A stretch of DNA of 64,000 nt from Rhinopithecus roxellana (Eukaryota > Chordata > Mammalia > Primates > Cercopithecidae). The position numbers and the translations under genes are program-made. Positions 46,263-57,491 of the stretch are shown here, piece after piece (within the stretch, counting starts at the first letter, position 1; each line of letters starts with the position of its first letter). The notes beneath the pieces were generated by a model, which was not told the DNA's origin, did no database searches, and was given only the letters and a program-made list of their open reading frames with translations. Location of the stretch: the NCBI RefSeq assembly GCF_007565055.1, contig NC_044553.1:98183858-98247857 (forward strand). Reading direction: 5' to 3'.

Positions 46263-49200
46263 TAAATAAAATAAATAAATGGGTGAATGAACCAATATGA
46301 TGGACTTAATATGTGAATACAAAAAATAATAATATAATTATAATTAACAAATTATAATTATAAATAAGCTAAAAAGAGTAATTATTAGCAAATAAAATAT
46401 CTGCCTAAATAGTTCGATATTTGCATTGAAACCATATTCATTAAACAAATGAAATATATTAATCTGTTCTTTTCTTCTTAAGCAAAATGTGTTTACTCAA
46501 CACTTCAACAAACACTTATTGAATCTGTATTACAGTATGAACCCAATACATGAACCCAATACAGGATCCTAAATCACACAGAAAGGATTCTAAGTCTTTT
46601 CTAAATCTTCATCAAAGATTTAGGTTATTTATGGCAACAATAAAGGCAATAACAAATATAGTCCAATATTATATGCTGATATAATGTCAGCATAACACAT
46701 GCCGACCAATGAAACTTGGATAAAACATTTCAAGTTGAGGAATACAAGGATAATATGAGTATCCAGATTTCTCAGACTACAACACAACAGAAAAAAGGAT
46801 GAATAAAATGTAGCAAAACTGAATGTAGAACACCCTGAAGAAGGAGTTTCCTGTGTTGGAGATAAATTTCATTGCCTTTTAAATTCTCTCTCTACCTAGT
46901 ATCTCCAATACCCCACTCATCGTAGCTCTATATTGGCTAAAATCTGAATCAGATGCCTTGGTAACAGTGCTTTTTTCTCAGGTGGGCATCTTCATTTAGG
47001 TTGATAATAAAAAAGGATGTCTTTAAATATGTGTGTGTAGGGCACATGTGTGATTTATATCTTAACCAGACTACTGTAGTTTTATTTTGACAGTTCTGAT
47101 TCCATTTCTTTCTCCTTCTTAACCATTTTCTAGGCTACATTCTTAATTTTCTTCTTAAAATATTGATTGAATTATGTTGTTCTCTATTGTACTATTATTC
47201 AGTGGCCTTAATAGCTCTGGATTTGATAGCTAGGGACTCATACACTGGACAGGAAAGCCCTAGACTTTTGAAATCATAGAAAGTCAATGAAGAATAATAA
47301 TAGCTCAAATAGAGGATACTTTTCAAACATCACTTTAATTTGACTATCTCAGGGTAACAATTATCAGGATGGTACAGGTCAGATGAAAATCTCAAGGAAA
47401 TTACTTGTAGTATGTCAATGACTCTGTTGAAATAATATGTGATATCAGTTTGAAGAATCAATTGTAAAAGCAGACCTGAATATGACAGAGAAAAAGGAAA
47501 TAGCAGAGTCTCAGAGAAAAGGGACTGAAGGCTAGTCAATACATAATACTACAAAGGAATGGAAGTTAAACATTACAATATGCTCTCAGGACATAATGTC
47601 TTTTGTAGAAATCAATAGAGAAAGCTTAGTGTAAGAAATCAGGGTCAGGACTGCCCTAAATAATAGTGCAGTGAGACATGTTCTAAACTTCAAGGTCATT
47701 AAGACCTTTTTTGGAAAAACAAACAGCGCTGCAGTGCTGAGAACCTATCGCAAGAAAGCAAATAGGCAGTGTAGTATTGAAGATCACATGGATTTTTTAA
47801 ATTTAGGTAACCTGTCATTCATTATCATCAGTTTTTACATCTGAGAGGGAATAGGGGAATTACTCCTACCCCAAAATTCCTTTTTGGGATTAAGAAAAAT
47901 GACTTTAACTGATTATAAATCTATGACAGTCTCTAGAATATAGCAGGCGCTACACAATTACATGATTTATTCTCTTTCTTTCTCTCTCTTTTTCTAGCAG
48001 TAAATGAACTATTCACAAAAGGCAAATGTCCAAATTGGTATTGTTATGGATTACAAAACTGAGCTCATTTGACGAGCAAATAATTTTAACGTCATAAATT
48101 TGTCATCTGAAATGCATGTTTGGCAGGGGGTACTACAACTCCAAGTTTTCCTTTCAAGATATCCTCTGTCATGATGAGAGCAAAGTTGCCCATTATGGAA
48201 AAGATCTGTGGATTATTGGAAGCTGTTTGCCTTTCGCTTGGACTCTAGAAAGTGCAGCCATCTGAGAAATAAGTACTTACCGACCAACAGAAAACTTCAG
48301 ATGTAAAGTATATTCATTAATCATATAAGGCATTCTACGTGAAATATCCTTGTTATGGAAAACAAAAGATGTGATAAGCGGGACAGAGCACCTCAGCTCT
48401 TTCCTGTACTCCGAAATGTCCCACATCTCCCTAGCTCTCAGCCCATTTACAGATGATAAAAATAAAACCTACTAATTTTGTTCTCCTTGCAGACACCACG
48501 TACCTGCAAATCCTGACATCATTTTGTTGACATTTCCTTAGTGAAAATGGCAGTTTATTAAATGGTGGCTTACTTTAATGCACCTCTCATCTAAGTGAGT
48601 CAGTTGTTCCTTCTTTGCCAGAAGGATCCGATTGATTTTTAAAAATTGTACTAAAGTTAACTTTCATTCTTATTCAGTTGAATTCTTTGCTGTATGAAGA
48701 CTTTGAGTTATTTGTTCAAAATAAAAATCCAATTGTCACAACATGTTGGGAATATTGAGTCTGGGAGAAAGATATAACATGATGTTTTTACCATTTCTCA
48801 TTGATTTCTTCCCCATGGTTAGATGATCACTTCAGTGTAAGCTTCCACATTATGTTTTAAAGCTTTTTTGAAATACCATACTGAGATTCTATACAAAAAT
48901 AACAAAAGTCTAAGTCGTGATTATGTTTAATCTTGCTGTTTCATAAGATGTATGAATTAATAGCATGAAAAATTCAGAATTGAGAGTAGTACAATTGTAG
49001 GAAATAATATACTTTCAGGAAGCAAAGGCTGGATATCAGTCCAATATGCTGTGTAGGAAAACAATATTGTTTTGGAGAAGAGTCATCTCGTATGAAGGAA
49101 AGTAAAAATGAGAGAAATCTCAGAAATTAACTTCCAGAGTGACATTTGACAGACTCAGTTCAATAAAATATGCTTTTGTTATTTTAAAAAACTCTGCCTT

Positions 49201-49714
49201 TTTATATTCTAAAATTTTTATGTCTTGTTTTTATGTTACTTATATAGGTAATCATCTTCAATAGCTTTTCTACTAACATAAAGAGAGCAATTCTGTATTT
49301 GATCATAATAAAATGAGTTTATCTGAGAAACATAAAACACCTTACAGGTACTGAAAATTTCATTTTTTTCTTTTCTCAAGCTTTGTCGAGAATATACTAA
49401 TTAGGCATTATTATACCTCACAACAAATTTCAAATAATTGGGCATCCCCACCTTTACATTTTATTGTAATTTCGCCTCCTTTCTATCTTCCCAAATTTTC
49501 AGCATATGTTTAAAGATATATAGAGTATAGGGTAATTCCCTATACTCTTTCACTTTTTATGAAAAATATCTTCAAAGCTTCTTATTATTCAGTTTCTCTT
49601 TTAATATGATTCAGAATCAACCACTAGATCAGTTATCTCCTTTTACTTAACAAACAGAAGTTAGTAACTTAATCATTTTACTACTAATGATTCTGTGTGT
49701 GTAGAACAGAGCAG
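46263..49714. other. Intergenic DNA, no recognised gene
   Basis: A 3.4-kb interval without repeats that I can name. Composition rises slightly at about 48120-48560, where a pyrimidine tract and AG (TTTTGTTCTCCTTGCAG at 48478-48494) resembles a splice acceptor. A pyrimidine-rich TCTTTCTTTCTCTCTC run is at about 47970-47995. Confidence 0.45.
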
Positions 49715-50100
49715 GTCTTGTCAGATTTGGCTTGGTTCCTCTTGTGGTGTTAGTTAGCCAGAGCAGCTTAATGGGGATATAAGATGGCTTTACTCACAAG
49801 TGTGGTTATTTTTATGGGGTGACTAAAAGTGCAGACTTGCTGGCCTTCTAGCTCTTTGCAATCTTATATCCTTCAAGATATGTCCATGTGTCTTCTTTCT
49901 GTAGCAAGGAGAGTCTGACTTTTTTACATGGTGACTCACAATTTTAAGGGAATGAATCCGTTCCATTACTTAAGTCATAAGGCTAACAAAGCAAGTGTGG
50001 AGAGGGATAACAGATGGGAGGATAGCAAGTGGATGTAGAGAGGAAGGAATTACTGGTAACTGTCTTTGCAGCCAATCTATCACAACCACCATCTCCTATA
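49715..50100. repeat. Ancient interspersed repeat, family unassigned
   Basis: The order of elements (ATGTCCATGTGTCTTCTTTC, then GATGGGAGGATAGC, ending TGCAGCCAATCTATCACAAC) recalls a widespread old mammalian repeat. I cannot name the family or fix its strand. Confidence 0.35.
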
Positions 50101-50625
50101 TTGTACTTCACAGAAGCTGTTCATTATTCCCTGTTCATTCACTCATGCCTCCATAGTAACTCTATGTGCTAAATATCATATTTTCTCTCAAGGACCATTT
50201 CAATAGCTATCTCACACAGGGAATTTTACATGATGACCTCATACATACTTTGCATCCTCACATTTTAAAAAGTAGATTTAAACATTTTTCTAATATTTTA
50301 CATTTTATGTAATTATTTCAGCAACACTGATAGCAAAACTAAAGCAGTAAACCAATGGTTACTAAGCTGTAATCTCATTTTAGTAGTACCATCATTTGAC
50401 ATGGCGTATTGCCCTGTTTTTTGAAAACTTTTCTTCACTTGTCTTCAGATTCAACACATTACCCTTTCTTGATACCTCACTGGTTTCCTGCTTTTCATTG
50501 TCTTTGGATTGATTTATTTTATTTTCTTCATCTTGAATTATTGAAATATCTGAGGGTTCAATGTTATGGCCTCCTCTGTTTGTCTATAATTTCCTTTAAT
50601 CTATACAAAGGGCTTCAATACTACC
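50101..50625. other. Intergenic DNA, nothing recognised
   Basis: A 73-codon plus-strand frame at 50409-50630 has no recognisable domain. Confidence 0.45.
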
Positions 50626-51179
50626 TGTGATGGTTAATATTAAGTGTCAACTTGATGGGATTGAAGGATGCAAAGTATTGTTTCTGGGTGTGTCTGTGAG
50701 TGTGTTGCCAGAAGAGACTAACATTTGAGTCAGTAAGACTGTGAGAGGCAGACCCACCCTCAATGTGGGTGGGAACCATTCCATCATCTGCCAGCGCAGA
50801 TAGAGAAAGCAGATGAGAGAAGGTGAAAGAATCTGACTTCCTGAGTCTTTGCCTTCCATCTTTCTCCTGTGCTGGATGCTTCCTGCCATCAAACATCTCC
50901 AAGTTCCTCAGCTTTCGGACTCTTGGACTTACACCAGTGGTTTGCCAGGGGCTCACAGGCCTTCAGCCACAGACTGAAGTCTGCACTCCTGGCTTCCCTA
51001 CCTTTGAGGTTTTGGGACTTAGACTGAATCACTACTGGCTTCCTTGCTCCTCAGCTTGCAGACGGCCTATTGTGGGACCTCACCTTGTGATCACGAGAGT
51101 TAATTCTCCCTAATCAATTCCCTTTTATTTATACATAATCCTGTTAGTTCTATCCCGCTGGAAAACCCTGAACAATACA
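50626..51179 (+). mobile_element. Solo LTR of ERVL type (MLT2-like)
   Basis: TGTGATGGTTAATATTAAGT to CTGGAAAACCCTGAACAATACA, the same family as 7498-8065 and 28140-28690 but on the opposite strand. The internal CTTGCAGACGGCCTATTGTG and CAATTCCCTTTTATTTATA pieces are conserved. No convincing 5-bp duplication is seen at these edges. Open frames of about 80 to 111 codons on both strands are incidental. Confidence 0.88.
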
Positions 51180-51304
51180 CCATCTATATTCAGGAATCAA
51201 AATTTATATCTCTTAACTCAAAAAGTATGTATATCCATCTGATTGGCTTAAAAACATCCTTATTTGTATGTCTAATAAACATTCAACATTTTCAAATTTA
51301 TTTA

Positions 51305-51765
51305 GTTAGCTAGTTATTTAAAATTGACAGATAAAATTGTATGTACTTATCATGTATAAAATGACATTTTGAAGTATGCAAACATTATGGGATGGTTAAA
51401 TCTAGCTAATTACAATATGCATTACCTAACATAGTTTTCATAAAATTTCTATGTCAAAGAGATATCTGTATTCCTATGTTTATTTCAGCAATGCACAATA
51501 GCCAAGATATGGAATAAATCTAAGCATTCATCAAAGGATTAATAAATTTTTTTAATGTGATATATGTTCACAAAACAAACTAGCCATTAAAAGAAGGAAA
51601 CCCTTATTGATCATTTCTGGTTTGGATTTTAAAATTCAATAAATAAACAAATAATAAAATTAAAAAGAATAAACTTCTGTCAGTTGAGAAAACATGGATG
51701 AACCTGGAGGACATTATGTCAAGTTAAGTAAGTCAGGCAAAAAAGACAAATATCAGAATCTTTCA
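51305..51765 (+). mobile_element. Degraded L1M 3' end
   Basis: The part at 51480-51765 reads GCAATGCACAATAGCCAAGA, GCATTCATCAAAGGATTAAT and ACATGGATGAACCTGGAGGA, the end of ORF2 of an ancient L1. An AT-rich insertion lies at about 51605-51680. The piece at 51305-51440 resembles L1M 3'UTR but its orientation is uncertain. Confidence 0.65.
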
Positions 51766-54595
51766 TTTGAAACCCCACATCAAACAGTGGCTCTGCTAGC
51801 TTTACCAGGTCAATAAAAGATGCCAATTGCTCAACTTAAAAATTTCATAATCATTCTTAAATTCATTCTTTCTATCACATTTTAACCTCAAATATTATTC
51901 AGAAGCTTCCTTTAGCATTACTCATGAAAAGTATCCTGCATCTGATTATGTACCACTATATCCTCACTAGGCCACCATCATCTCTGAGCTGGATCACTGC
52001 CGGAGCCTCCAAACTCCCCTTCAAGTTTCCACTTTCATTCTGCTAGAACCTACTAGAACCTATTAGAACCTACTAGAACCTATTCTTCACAATCATTGGA
52101 GTAATCCTTTAAAAATTGTGCTACTATTACTTTCTTTTCAGCTCAAAAGTCTTAAAAGACTTTTATCACAGTGAGAATATTAACCAAATTTCTTACCTTG
52201 ATATATATTGTTCCCATGGGCCTCCAATTCTCACTCTTACTAATTTACTTCTTGTTTACTATGCCTAGCCACATAGGCTATCTTACTTTTTCTTGCTATA
52301 TCCAGCATGTTCTTAGAATTATTTTTTAAATATTCATTATAGCTTGCTCAATCACTGTCCTCAGGTCTTGACATAAATCACATTAGAAAGGTTTTTGCTG
52401 AACACCTTCCCTAAAATAGCAAACCATTCTTGTCATTCCTTCTTACATTAAATAGTTTTATTTTCTCTGTAGATTTATAACAATTTTTCTCATAGTTTAT
52501 ATGTGCAAAATTTTCAGGAAAATACATAATCTTGAAAACTGTGGGAGACTTTTGGTATGAAAGATGAATTTTACTGCAATAAGGAAGTTTCTAATTTTTC
52601 AATTTTCAGCATTCATTTTAAAAATAAACCATTTCATTGAATGTATATGTAATAAAAATGTCTTATTAGCCCCAGTCCTCTTCCCTATGCTATTTCATAT
52701 TTACAAAATATAAAAAATATGTATTTTAGTTTTAGTTCATATAGTTCATATATATTAACTAAGACATACACGCATACACATGTATGCATATGAGCTTAAA
52801 CTAAAATCACTGCAGTAGGTGCAATAGGTGTCTGAACTAATACAACATCATTCATTTTATTGAGAAATGCCTCTAAATTTTTCTAAATATAAGTTCATTG
52901 AAATTTGAAATACGGATAAAAATATCAGCTGTTCTGCATTATTTAGTTTGGTTTTTAAAAACAGGGTTGTTGTGAAGACTATGATAATATTTTGGATGCA
53001 ATGTGAATGATACTATTACTACTTATTGAGTGCAAATCTATTTTATTTATTGTATTGAGTGTTTTCTCCACAGTTCTGAGACCCTATTCCATGTGCGTCA
53101 CGATAATAGATGTTTGTGAGGATACTTGGATTAAAAAGTGTGACTCATTTCTTTCTTACTTTAGTGCACTTTTAAAAAATATTTTATCTGTCTTCCTTTT
53201 TGGGGATAATAATTTCAGTTTCCAAAAAAGCAAAAATTTCCTGTTAAAAGGATAACATAACTGTAATTTTCACACATCAATGTATATTAAATCAATTAGT
53301 ATCTTGTGTTACAATTTTACCACATGAAAATCTTTTAAAACAGATTAATAGATTTATTGAATATCAAAAAACAAATTGGTAGAATAATGAGTTTAAATCC
53401 CCTACTCTTGCTTTTTCATGTATTTCCTTTAGAGACACTGTTTGCTGTTAGGTTAAAATACTATCACAGCATACCCTAATCCTCACTTAGCATCTGACTC
53501 ATTCATGTGGGTTGTTACATAAAGTTGAAATACATTTTAATTGACATAGCAAAAATAAACTATAAATGGAATGAAACAATTCTGAATGATCCAAAACTCA
53601 TCTTAGATTTGAATCTTTCAACTTGTTATGAAAAGGAAATAAGTTGGTTAGAATTAAGCATCATTTAAAAAATATGTATTCCAAAGCCTTCTTTGGAGAT
53701 TGAGCAATTATATGTCATTGAGTATATAGTGTATTTCTTTAGAATTTACAAAACATTTAAGTGTTTTTTCAGGAAGATATAAAATACACTGCATGTTGGT
53801 GTGTAATATCTCAGATTGATCGAATTTAGTAAATTTATTTTTATAAAGAAGTTCAATTTAAATTTCATTTTTTCATTGTTATGTTTTCTTATCACTGCAG
53901 CCAGTTATATTTTTACAATATAAAAATCTTCAAAAATTTTATATCAAATAGTAAGTTTTTTTCATAAAATAATCTGTCACAACAAAAAGTAGAACGTGAC
54001 CGAAATGTAACTTAGTAAATATGCCAACCTGATATTTTTCAGATAAACTTCAAATAATCAGTTCCAAAAACTGAAAAGTTTTTAGTGTTATCAATTTGCT
54101 TTCAAAGGAACTCATCTCTAAATCTGTTCAATTTAATAAGAGTAAGTCTAGTTGTCTCTTGTCACATTTCATTAATAATAACAGCTTCAGGTGTTTTGGG
54201 CAATGCAGCCCAAATTTCACTTTCATTTCTGACATTCCACCATACCAGTTGAGTTAACCTTATATTTGAATTTAAGAAGTATTTGATATGCATGTGTAGT
54301 TAATTTATTTCAGTTCATTTAGTTTGAGGTTTTCCAATGATATTTTGTGATGATGAGTGTTTTAACTATTCAAAGACAAAGTTAAAAATAATACGGCCAG
54401 AGAAAACTGAGAATTTAAATGTACTTAAATAGTCATGATAACACTTAAATCTAGCTTGACATTTTTCCACTAAAAAAAATGGTAAAGGGTGATTGATGAT
54501 ATGTTTAAAATAAACTATCGCACACACAATTACTGTATATTTGGCACTTTTCAATTAACACAGAAGTAATTTGACTAATTACATCCATTGTTGTC
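51766..54595. other. AT-rich intergenic DNA
   Basis: No supported gene or named repeat over 2.8 kb. TATA-rich simple sequence lies near 52740-52790. An 82-codon frame at 53007-53255 has no recognisable domain. Confidence 0.5.
52043..52083. repeat. Ten-base tandem repeat, four units
   Basis: CTAGAACCTA units in tandem with a C/T alternation in the last base of each unit (units end AC, AT, AC, AT). The alternation suggests doubling of a two-unit block. Confidence 0.9.
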
Positions 54596-54962
54596 TTTGT
54601 TCATTCAGACTGCTATAACAAAATACCATAAACTGAGTAACACATAAACAACAAGAATTTATTTCTAACAATTCTGAAGGCTGAGATATCCTAGCTCAAG
54701 TCACAGGCGGATTTAGCATTTGGTGAGGGTCCTCTTCCTGGTTCCTAGATGGTACTTTCTAGCTGTGTCCTCACATGGTATTAATAGAAAGGGTGAGGAG
54801 TCTCTCTAGAGCCTCTTTTATAAGGGCACTCATCCCATCCCTGAGGGTTCTGCTCTTGTGAACTAATAAACTCCCAAAGGTCCCACCTCCTGATATCATC
54901 ACCTTGAGCGTTAGGATTTCAACATATGAATTTTGGGGGAGCACAAACATTCAGACCATAAA
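54596..54962 (-). mobile_element. MaLR LTR (MLT1-like)
   Basis: Reverse-strand LTR: AGACTGCTATAACAAAATAC at the left, then TTTGGTGAGGGTCCTCTTCC, AGCTGTGTCCTCACATGG, TTTTATAAGGGCACTCATCC, and AACATATGAATTTTGGGGGA near the right end. Edges are approximate and no clean target duplication is seen. Confidence 0.8.
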
Positions 54963-56465
54963 TTATTAACTTTATATTATGAACTCAGAAAATTTAGTGG
55001 GGAATAAAAGTCGATTAAATCACTTCAAAACCTAAAGAAACTTTTATATGTAAGATATTACTATATTGTACACATATATGACATTGGTTTTTCTCAGGGT
55101 AAGAATGTATGGTAAATATTGTTTATAATCTCTTATAACAGTAATTGTAGCCCTGTCAAATTGAAGTATAAGGTAGAACATTAAGATTTTCTAAAAAATT
55201 ATATGTGTACTTGGTATTATTTTAACATAAAAACTAACATACATTTTCACAGGGTGGAGCTGATTTATGGCCAGACTGAAAAAAGCTCATTCTCTGTCAC
55301 TGAGGAAGCTAGGATGTCCAGCTTTGACTTTTGGTAAACATAAGGTCAGTGGGACTCATGATGTGCTGTTTGAAATTGAAATTCCTCTGGTGACCCTCAG
55401 GATCATGTTGTTTATTAATGGTTTTCATGTGGCATGACCGGTTAGATGGCCCGGTTTGACTATATGATTAGAAGGACATAAAACCCCTTTGAGAAATCTC
55501 TGCTTAAGTTCTCCTGAAGCCAAGATCCCCAGCACAGACCTTGGCTGTTCAATCCAGAAACAAGGTGATGTCTCTATGCAACAAAGAGCCGTGGGGAACT
55601 TGCCCCTAAACAGAACAGATTTTGAAAATCAAATGATACCGTTCACCAAACTTACACAAGGAAAATCACTAGAGAAACTGTATTTATCTATTTAGCTGCA
55701 AATAAATCTATACGACAGGTTCCATAAAAAACTAAAGGTAAATGGCACTTTAAGATTGATTAAAACCTGAGGGAAGAGATATTAAGGGACTCCTGATCTT
55801 GAGAATGCCCTTTTCTTCCCTAAGTAAGAGTATATACTTACTGGTTCTGGTTTGATCGAAAAAGGAAAGCCTTTTTTCTTATCAGGAAGCACACCGCTTT
55901 TCATAAAATTTCTTCCCAATCGGTAAGTTAAAACTTGAATGTAAAAGAGTTGTCAGCCTGCAATCACCAAACTTCTCCTGAACTTGCATAATCCTACCCT
56001 AGCACAACGGGTCAGTTTGCATCTGGGTGACCATTATGGATTCCGGAGTCAGAGAAAGCTTTGCAAAGATAGACTCCATCTGCTCCACTCTTCTGCAAGT
56101 GTCTGTATTCTTGAACTAATCAAAACATACACTGTGTGTGGGTGGGGTCTCTCTTCTCATCCATTTGTAGCACACATGAAAGCTGCAGTAACATTTGTAA
56201 TGTTATGCCATATAGCATATTTCTTAAAGTTGGCTTGTGATATAATAAAGAAACTGTGGAAGGAAATGAGCAGCATGGAAGAAAGGGATGAGTGAAATTA
56301 TTTTTCTCGTTATGTTTTATTTTGCGTCCTTTAGTTTACACCGGTGCAACACTTTTCCTAGATGATATGCTTCAGATGAGAAGTGGGGATGAAATTAGGT
56401 CCCATAAAAAGCCAAAATTATCTCAAAGGTAATTGACATTTAACTATCAACTTTCTAAGAGATAC
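54963..56465. other. Unexplained block with slightly higher GC
   Basis: About 55240-56330 differs from the AT-rich surroundings and matches no repeat I recognise. It contains a TATA-like ACATAAAACCCC at about 55479-55490 and open frames of 68 codons (55489-55695) and 103 codons (55984-56295), neither with a recognisable domain. It may be an old LTR or ordinary unique DNA. Confidence 0.4.
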
Positions 56466-56478
56466 TGGAGACAGTCTT

Positions 56479-56789
56479 TTTTATCTTTATTTTGTTTATT
56501 TGTTTGTTTTTAGACGGAGTCTAGCTCTGTCGCCCAGGCTGGAGTGCAGTGAGCGATCTCGGCTCACTGCACGCTCCGCCTTCTGGGTTCAAGTGATTCT
56601 CCTGCCTCAGCCTCCCAAGTAACTGGGATTACAGGTGCCCGCCACCCCGCCAGGCTAATTTTTGAATTTTTAGTAGAGACAGGGTTTCCCCAAGTTGGCC
56701 AGGATGGTCTCAATCTCTTGACCTCGTGATCCGCCCGCCTCGGCGTCTCAAAGCGCTGGGATTACAGTCCTGAACCACCGCGCCCGGCC
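56479..56789 (-). mobile_element. AluY-type SINE
   Basis: Minus-strand full Alu from a T/TTTG tail to CCGCGCCCGGCC. The CCTCGTGATCCGCCCGCCTC stretch and many retained CpGs indicate a young S/Y copy. Its target duplication is TGGAGACAGTCTT (56466-56478) and TGGGGACAGTCTT (56790-56802), with one difference. Confidence 0.93.
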
Positions 56790-56818
56790 TGGGGACAGTC
56801 TTAAGGCTCATTCTTTAT

Positions 56819-57032
56819 TTTTTATTTTTTGGAGACAAGGTATCAATCTCTCACCCAGGCTGGAATGCAGTGGTGCAATTGTAGTTCACTGCAACCTAGA
56901 CCTACCCGGCTCAAGTGGTCCTCCCACCTAAGCCTCCCCAGTAGCTGGGACTAGAGGCCTGCACCTCCACGGCTTATTTTTTATTTTTATTTTATTTTTT
57001 GTAGAGAGGGGATTTGTCATGGTGCCCAGGCA
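56819..57032 (-). mobile_element. Short Alu-type SINE, partial
   Basis: Minus-strand copy with a left-monomer core (ACCCAGGCTGGAATGCAGTG), a second-arm stub and two T/A-rich stretches. A perfect 16-bp duplication AAGGCTCATTCTTTAT flanks it (56803-56818 and 57033-57048), showing that this partial form inserted as such. Confidence 0.88.
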
Positions 57033-57048
57033 AAGGCTCATTCTTTAT

Positions 57049-57439
57049 CCGTCTTGGTATTCACCAGAGACCATATTTGTTCCAGGGGCCATATTTGTTT
57101 TATTTGCCCCCATCCCACACTCATCAAAATATGTAGCTGTCTATCTCCCACTCTGAACTTCCATTCACTGCTGAAACACAGTTTAAAAACTGCAAGTTTT
57201 ACAGTGTCTTCAGCTGTTTCATATATGTGTAGGAAAAGTTATTGCCATCAGGTTTCATGTATTATAATTTTAATGTAAACTGTCTTAAGATGCAACTGTA
57301 GAGAAAGAATAGTGGAAATTATCCAATAAAGCAAGGTTACTATAAAATATACCAAGTACTTTTCTTGTATCCAAAGCTACATTATTGAGAAAAATTCTAG
57401 GAGAAAAAGTAGTTTAATATGATAGTTCCTAATACCAAA

Positions 57440-57442
<3 letters not shown>
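57049..57442. other. Intergenic DNA, nothing recognised
   Basis: A 74-codon frame at 57054-57278 has no recognisable domain. Confidence 0.45.

Positions 57443-57489
<47 letters not shown>
57443..57489 (+). repeat. Pure poly(A) tract, 47 bases
   Basis: Uninterrupted A run with no recognisable Alu, L1 or processed gene directly upstream. Length probably varies between individuals and is prone to assembly error. Confidence 0.95.

Positions 57490-57491
<2 letters not shown>

Noticed and set aside
50621..51113. Open frames of 81-111 codons
   Set aside because: They fall within an ERVL solo LTR and overlap on both strands.
50621..51184. Five-base target duplication around the third ERVL LTR
   Set aside because: Flanks CTACC and CCATC match at only three positions, no better than chance for a decayed site.
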